Of a stretch of 11,311 nucleotides of DNA, positions 7,153 to 11,311 are shown in pieces. The stretch is taken from NCBI GenBank assembly GCA_027295245.1, contig JAPULF010000293.1, forward strand, positions 1 through 11,311, in the 5' to 3' direction. The notes under the pieces were generated by a model. It was not told the DNA's origin and did no database searches. It saw nothing but the letters and a program-made list of their open reading frames with translations. Within the stretch, counting starts at the first letter, position 1, and each line of letters starts with the position of its first letter. Source of the DNA: Planctomycetota bacterium (GTDB taxonomy: Bacteria > Planctomycetota > Phycisphaerae > UBA1845 > UTPLA1). The position numbers and the translations under genes were made by a program.

Positions 7153-8309
7153 GGCGTAGCGGCCCTTCGTGGCAGATCGTGCTCAGAGGCGCGGAGGATG
7201 GATCGGATCGAATAAATGGGCTTTCGCCTGCTGGCGAAGTAGGTTCGGCCAAGCAGTTCTGACATGACGCCGAACCCGAGGCACTGGAGACCCGTTACGT
7301 CCATCAGAACGCTGAGTAGCAGCCAGCCCGGCCGTTCGAGGATGTTCGGGAGAACTCCCATGATATAAAACACGACGAGCGTACCCTGGATGGCCAGTCC
7401 GAACCCGCCGAACAGCATCGCGAGATAGCCCCACGGCCGACCCGGCCGAGTCAGGTAACTCGAAAAGAAGCCGAGCGTCAGAATATCGATGAGGACGCCG
7501 AACGTGCGACCGAGGCCATACTTGCTTTTGCCCGCCTTGCGCGGTGCGTTGGTGATCGCCACCTCGGTCATGTCGAGTCCGGCCATGGCGCCGAGTACCG
7601 GCAGAAACCGGTGGACATCACCGAACATCTCGAACTCGCCGATGACATCGCGCCGGAAGGCCTTGAACGTCGAGCCGAAATCGCGAACCGCAACCCCGCT
7701 GAGGCGCCGCATCAGGGCGTTGGCGCATCGGCTGGGAAACCGGCGCCACAACAGGCTGTCGCGCCGAGCGCTGCGATAGCCCAGGACCACTTCGTGTCCT
7801 TCGGAGATTTTCTCCATGAACCGGGGGATTTCCTCGGGCAAGTGCTGCAGGTCCGTGTCCATGGTGATGAGGATGTCGCCGCGGGCGTGATCCATCCCGG
7901 CGGACAGGGCGGCGGTCTGTCCGAAATTCCGGCGCAGGTTGACGACGACGATGCGAACGTCCGCGCGGGCCAACTCGCTCAGCATTCGGGCGGTGGCGTC
8001 TGTGCTGCCGTCGTTGACGTAAATGGCTTCCCAACTCTGCGGCCCCCGACAGGCCGTCAGGCAGCAAGCGTTCATGACCTTTCCGAGTCGACGATTGAAC
8101 TCTAGCAGCGACTCCGCCTCATTGTAGACGGGCAGAACGACGGAAATGAACGGGTTGCGGCGCTCGGAAAGACGCGCAATTCTTGCGCTATGTCCGCGCC
8201 GTGCGACCGAATGGACATTCCAGGAAGCCGGCCGTTCGAAGGCGCGGAGCGCCGGGGTTCCGGGATCGAGTTGCGATGTCGCAGTGTCCACGCTGGAGGA
8301 AATGCTCAT
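7149..8309 (-). CDS. Membrane-anchored GT2 glycosyltransferase (GtrB/ArnC/DPM1-like)
   Basis: A 386-residue family 2 glycosyltransferase of the polyprenyl-phosphate type. The GT-A domain runs from about 53 to 285: FISVVLPVYNEAESL (54-68), VNDGSTD (98-104), LRRNFGQTAALSAGMDHARG (125-144), and the metal/nucleotide-binding DTDLQHLPEEIP (151-162). Two C-terminal membrane helices follow (about 294-318 and 328-350). Relatives transfer glucose, mannose or aminoarabinose to undecaprenyl phosphate on the cytoplasmic face. The first 52 residues are Ser/Arg-rich and not conserved in such enzymes. ATG 8309 is nonetheless the only start I can find: I see no ATG, GTG or TTG between it and the conserved block, and there is a stop 30 bp upstream at 8340-8342. 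No Shine-Dalgarno is evident. It is the first gene of the minus-strand cassette and presumably loads the carrier lipid. Confidence 0.9.
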   Translation of the reverse strand: MSISSSVDTATSQLDPGTPALRAFERPASWNVHSVARRGHSARIARLSERRNPFISVVLPVYNEAESLLEFNRRLGKVMNACCLTACRGPQSWEAIYVNDGSTDATARMLSELARADVRIVVVNLRRNFGQTAALSAGMDHARGDILITMDTDLQHLPEEIPRFMEKISEGHEVVLGYRSARRDSLLWRRFPSRCANALMRRLSGVAVRDFGSTFKAFRRDVIGEFEMFGDVHRFLPVLGAMAGLDMTEVAITNAPRKAGKSKYGLGRTFGVLIDILTLGFFSSYLTRPGRPWGYLAMLFGGFGLAIQGTLVVFYIMGVLPNILERPGWLLLSVLMDVTGLQCLGFGVMSELLGRTYFASRRKPIYSIRSILRASEHDLPRRAATP

Positions 8310-8516
8310 GTGTACGTACTTGGTGTTCGATTGTTCGAATCAGGGGCGCACGCAACGATTTATCGGCGATGTGCGGGACGGTGCTAAAACTCGGCGGATT
8401 CGACTCTTGCGGGAATCCCTACCTCGGGCCGGCCCCCGTGATATCGATCGATGTTGACCGGGACGCTGCCGTTGAATCGCTCTGCGCGGCTCAGATTCGC
8501 GATGCGCGTGTCACAC
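8310..8516 (-). other. 207-bp intergenic region upstream of the glycan cassette
   Basis: No gene is recognised here. The gap separates the SagB-like gene from the glycosyltransferase on the same strand and should hold the cassette promoter. A weak -10-like GATAAA is seen on the minus strand (TTTATC at 8359-8364), with no good -35. Other structure is a perfect 10-bp palindrome GGGCCGGCCC (8426-8435), an ATCGATCGAT run (8443-8452) and a short tandem TGTTCGAT/TGTTCGAA near 8324. None of these has the T-run of a rho-independent terminator, so read-through from the SagB-like gene is possible. Confidence 0.45.
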
Positions 8517-10160
8517 TCATCGTGTCGCCCCGTACGCCGGCAGGGCCGTCAAGCGCGTGTCTTCGATCGGGCCACCGGCCGTGAAATGATACATTGACTG
8601 GTATTGCCGCCCGGTGAGCCCGAACGCGTCGTGCATCTGGTCATCGAAATAGCAGCCCATTCCCGTGGCCCGGATACCGGCGGCCTCGGCTTCCAGGTAA
8701 AGCACCTGCCCGATTACACCGGCCTCCCAGTGCAGCCGTCGATAGTACCATGCGCCGAACCGCCTGAGCGGTTTCTCGAATTCGCCAATCATTCCGAGGC
8801 TGAACGCCCCGTCGCCCGCGATGTCCTGATGGCAACTCACGCGCTTCGCCAGCGTCTTGCAGCCTCCGGGCTGCAGCAGGAACAACGGCAGGACGTCCGG
8901 ACAATCCGGCGGCACTTGCCAAACAAACTCCGGGCGCATCGCGTGTCGTAGGGCGTCGAGATGTTGTGAAGAGCGAACCAAACAGTAAAGACCCGCCTCC
9001 AGGCCCGTCACGCGATGAACAAACATCGCCAGATGAATCGATGCCGGCGGGCCGAGCGTGTCGAACGGTACCCGGCCCGCGTGGGGTAGCACGCGGGCCA
9101 TCATGGTGTAGAACCGCTCGCGCGAGAGCGGCGTTTGGCAATCGAATCGGACCGCGCTGCGGCGTTGACGGATGATCGTTCGTGCCGAAGCGCCGTTGCC
9201 TCGCCCCGGCCGTCGGATGGCCGGCGATTCGGTCAACCGCCCGAAAGCTGTTGCGTCCGTGCGCGGCTTGCAGCACGCCCCCGCGACCGCGTCGATTTGA
9301 TCCCACCGCACGTGAGTTTGACTGAGACGATTCGGTCGCCCGAGCCAATCGCCGTTCGCGATGCAATCGATTGCATCGGCGTTCAGTTGCGCCGGAATGG
9401 GATCGACGATAGGTCCGGGAACGACGGCGACGACGAGTTCGGGGTATTCGAGTTCCAGTTTCGTGAATTGCTCCGGATGATGCAGGCCCAGCAGTCGGGC
9501 GGAGTCTGCATCGCTCAGTTCGCAGAGCCATCGCGCGTGCCAGCCGAGCGTCGTCGCGGCGATGGCGTAAGCCGCCAGAGCGTGCCCCATGTCCATCTGG
9601 CTGTAACGGTACGCTCGCTCTCCGTACTTCCAGGCCTCCCGCCAATACACCGACGAGAGTCCCGCAAAAAACGTCCCGGCTGGAAATCCCCGGGACAATC
9701 GCCGCCATGTCTCGAGCGAAAACACGGTGCGGCGCGCCAAGCCGTGCTCGCGCGGCAAGTAGTGGTAAACGGCCGGCTTGTCGCTGATTGGGTCGAGCGG
9801 GCCGATGATCAGATATCCCTCGGTCGGGTGAAGATTGCCGCTCGAGGGATTGCAGCGCAGCGCCCACCGTGCCTCGCCGTGCTGTTTCCACGCCGCAATC
9901 GACAAGGACAGATAATAGAACTCGGAGATCGTCTCGCACGACACGGCCCGAGGCGCTAACGTATCCGCTGCGTAAATGTCGTCGTAAGGTGGCGAAAGAT
10001 CTCGCTTGCCGATGGGCAGCGCAAACGTTGGAGCGCCTTCGAAGATCCGGAACGGATTCGGCTCGTTGGCCCAATCCAGGCCTCCCGGCGATCGCGCGTA
10101 ACGGTGCCAATGGTGCTTGGTTTCCTCGTGATACGCCATTGCAATGTCCAGGGGATTCAT
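8517..10160 (-). CDS. Tandem SagB/ThcOx-type nitroreductase-family protein
   Basis: A 547-residue protein with two copies of the SagB/ThcOx flavin (FMN) oxidoreductase domain. First copy: RCNPSSGNLHPTEGYLI (102-118), the SagB-type phosphate/flavin block, and YRYSQMDMGHALAAYAIAA (184-202). Second copy: IIRQRRSAVRFD (329-340), the nitroreductase N-terminal Arg/Ser motif, and WEAGVIGQVLYLEAEAAGIR (478-497) with MGCYFDD (501-507). The first copy seems to lack the RRS motif, so only the second may keep the full flavin site. SagB enzymes oxidise azolines to azoles in RiPP biosynthesis, but no YcaO cyclodehydratase or precursor gene is visible here, so that role is not supported. The start is secure: in-frame TGA lies two codons upstream of ATG 10160. 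It is divergent from the DUF547 gene. The substrate is unknown. Confidence 0.88.
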   Translation of the reverse strand: MNPLDIAMAYHEETKHHWHRYARSPGGLDWANEPNPFRIFEGAPTFALPIGKRDLSPPYDDIYAADTLAPRAVSCETISEFYYLSLSIAAWKQHGEARWALRCNPSSGNLHPTEGYLIIGPLDPISDKPAVYHYLPREHGLARRTVFSLETWRRLSRGFPAGTFFAGLSSVYWREAWKYGERAYRYSQMDMGHALAAYAIAATTLGWHARWLCELSDADSARLLGLHHPEQFTKLELEYPELVVAVVPGPIVDPIPAQLNADAIDCIANGDWLGRPNRLSQTHVRWDQIDAVAGACCKPRTDATAFGRLTESPAIRRPGRGNGASARTIIRQRRSAVRFDCQTPLSRERFYTMMARVLPHAGRVPFDTLGPPASIHLAMFVHRVTGLEAGLYCLVRSSQHLDALRHAMRPEFVWQVPPDCPDVLPLFLLQPGGCKTLAKRVSCHQDIAGDGAFSLGMIGEFEKPLRRFGAWYYRRLHWEAGVIGQVLYLEAEAAGIRATGMGCYFDDQMHDAFGLTGRQYQSMYHFTAGGPIEDTRLTALPAYGATR

Positions 10161-10338
10161 GATTCATCGCGGAATGTAAGTTTGGGCAACGCGCGACACA
10201 ACTGTGACTCCCTGTTTCGTGCCCAAAACACCCTCCTGAGGGCGTCAGGTAGCAATTGGAGAACGGGTCGCCCGTCGAATGAGTCAAGGGGTAATCCCGT
10301 TCCGCAACCTCTTGGCACACGCTGCGCGATGTTGGACA
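10161..10338. promoter_or_regulatory. Divergent intergenic region between the SagB-like and DUF547 genes
   Basis: About 180 bp that should carry promoters for both directions. The minus strand holds a good -35-like TTGACT (AGTCAA at 10282-10287) without a convincing -10. Two small dyads are visible: ACGGG-TCG-CCCGT (10263-10275) and CCCTC-CT-GAGGG (10231-10242). Read on the minus strand, the second is followed by TGTTTT. In the leader of the SagB-like gene it could be an operator, a weak attenuator or chance. No reliable coding sequence is seen. Confidence 0.35.
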
Positions 10339-11311
10339 ATGAACCCGATGTCGCAACAACCTGGTCCCGATCACGATCTCGCGTTTGCATCCAGGCAGCC
10401 CCGCGCCGGATGGAACAGGCGTCTCGCCCGTCCACTCGTCATCGTCACATTCGCTGCGGCATGTTTCGCCTCCGGTCATGCATGCAATTCATCCACGCCG
10501 TCGCAAAAGCCAGATCCCACACCCGTCATTTCGCAATCTCGAAAAGCGTCCTATACCGAGACTTGGGACCGCAGCGCATTCGATCATGCCCTGTGGGACG
10601 CCGTGGTTCGAGAGCATGTAAACGATCAAGGCCTGGTCGACTACGCCAGAGTGGCGGCCGATGCCCGCTTTAATGAGTATCTTTACAGACTCGCCAACAC
10701 GGACGCCGCCGACCTCGCCGACGATGCCCAGCGCCTTGCATTCTGGATCAACGCGTACAACGCCCTGACCATCAAGGCCGTGCTGGAGACATTGCCCGAC
10801 GACCGGGCCCGGTGGTCGGACTACAGCATCAAAAAACAAAGCGTCGGGGGAAAAAACATCTGGCAGGGCCTCGAGTTTCAGGTCGGCGGCGGCAACCGGA
10901 CGCTCGATGAGATTGAGCACGAAATCCTGCGAAAGCAGGACGGCCTTCGCGACCCGCGCATTCATCTCGTGCTGGTCTGCGCCGCCCGCGGATGCCCGCG
11001 GTTGTGGAACCGAGCCTACGACCCTCGACGCATCGACGAGCAACTGAGCGATGCCGTCAGGCGCTACGTCAAGGACCCCCGCCAGTTTCGGATCGACGAA
11101 TCGAGCCGCGCCCTGACACTGACCCAGGTTTTCGAATGGTACGGCAAGGACTTCACCAGCCCGGATTTCTCGCCCAATGCCCCGACCATTCCCGCGTTCC
11201 TGGCGAAGTACATCCCCGATCCACCGCTGACGCGTGCGCTGAACTTGGAGGTTTGGCGGGTGAAGTACTTCGATTACGACTGGAGCTTGAATCTCGCGCC
11301 GTCTGCCCCGT
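10339..11311 (+). CDS. Exported DUF547-domain protein (3' end beyond the window)
   Basis: The frame is open from 10240 to the right edge, giving at least 324 residues from ATG 10339. ATGs at 10279 and 10348 are alternatives; none has a strong Shine-Dalgarno. A basic stretch (NRRLARP) precedes a hydrophobic core (LVIVTFAAACFASGHAC) and a Pro/Ser linker, which fits a signal peptide. AAAC or GHAC could be an imperfect lipobox, so a lipoprotein is possible. The DUF547 domain spans about 10580-11280 bp: LVDYARV, FWINAYNALTIKAV, VCAARGCPRLW (usual form CxxxxCP.L), FEWYGKDF and the closing YFDYDWSLN, a hallmark near the family C-terminus. Only a few residues are likely missing. The function of DUF547 is not established; its Cys and Asn/Tyr motifs suggest an enzyme fold. 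It is not clearly linked to the glycan cassette. Confidence 0.87.
   Translation, partial: MNPMSQQPGPDHDLAFASRQPRAGWNRRLARPLVIVTFAAACFASGHACNSSTPSQKPDPTPVISQSRKASYTETWDRSAFDHALWDAVVREHVNDQGLVDYARVAADARFNEYLYRLANTDAADLADDAQRLAFWINAYNALTIKAVLETLPDDRARWSDYSIKKQSVGGKNIWQGLEFQVGGGNRTLDEIEHEILRKQDGLRDPRIHLVLVCAARGCPRLWNRAYDPRRIDEQLSDAVRRYVKDPRQFRIDESSRALTLTQVFEWYGKDFTSPDFSPNAPTIPAFLAKYIPDPPLTRALNLEVWRVKYFDYDWSLNLAPSAP

Noticed and set aside
8426..8435. GGGCCGGCCC palindrome as a terminator
   Set aside because: It is a perfect palindrome but without a loop or following T-run, and is common by chance in this GC-rich DNA.
10157..10435. 92-residue minus-strand frame ending in an ATGA overlap with the SagB-like gene
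   Set aside because: It runs antisense into the DUF547 signal-peptide region, has no recognisable motif, and its ATG has no ribosome binding site. Only its last part is kept, as a low-interest leader finding.
8641..10479. 612-residue open frame on the minus strand
   Set aside because: It overlaps almost the whole SagB-like gene in another frame, is Arg/Ala/Gly-rich without any motif, and is explained by the high GC content.
10489..11043. 184-residue minus-strand frame
   Set aside because: It is antisense to the DUF547 coding region, whose conserved motifs show which strand is coding.

Overview
This 11.3 kb, GC-rich window looks like a chromosomal piece of a planctomycete (Phycisphaerae or a relative). 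The best taxonomic hint is the gene at the left edge. It encodes a secreted protein that ends in a Cys-rich module and a single dockerin/EF-hand-like repeat (GDANGDGKLDGADIAPFV), a tail typical of large planctomycete secretomes. The assignment rests on recognition only. I see no rRNA, tRNA, CRISPR array, insertion sequence or phage gene.

Layout. (1) 14-949 (+): secreted, dockerin-tailed protein, probably cut at its 5' end by the window edge. (2) 1065-3372 (+): three genes in a tight run joined by two ATGA overlaps. They encode an LpxL/HtrB-like acyltransferase, a CPBP (CAAX-protease-like) membrane protease, and a 153-residue C-terminally membrane-anchored protein whose soluble part faintly resembles a serine-resolvase N-terminal domain. 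(3) 8309 down to 3288 (-): four genes with 1-4 nt overlaps, in transcription order a membrane GT2 glycosyltransferase, a zinc-ribbon SAM methyltransferase, an AsnB-type glutamine amidotransferase and a YdjC/ChbG-HpnK-like deacetylase. (4) 10160-8517 (-): a 547-residue protein with two SagB/ThcOx nitroreductase domains. (5) 10339 to the right edge (+), divergent from the nitroreductase: an exported DUF547 protein.

How the parts may fit. The minus-strand set reads as a glycan or glycolipid modification cassette: GT2 loads or elongates a polyprenyl-linked sugar, and the methyltransferase, amidotransferase and deacetylase decorate it. The opposing plus-strand run begins with a lipid A-type acyltransferase fold, so both sets may act on the cell envelope. 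They converge tail-to-tail, and the last gene of each overlaps the other by 85 bp. The product of the cassette cannot be read from the sequence.

Most worth checking: the missing acidic residue in the acyltransferase HX4D/E motif, the resolvase-like membrane-anchored protein, the 85-bp convergent overlap, the four-gene glycan cassette, and the tandem SagB protein that has no RiPP cyclodehydratase beside it.
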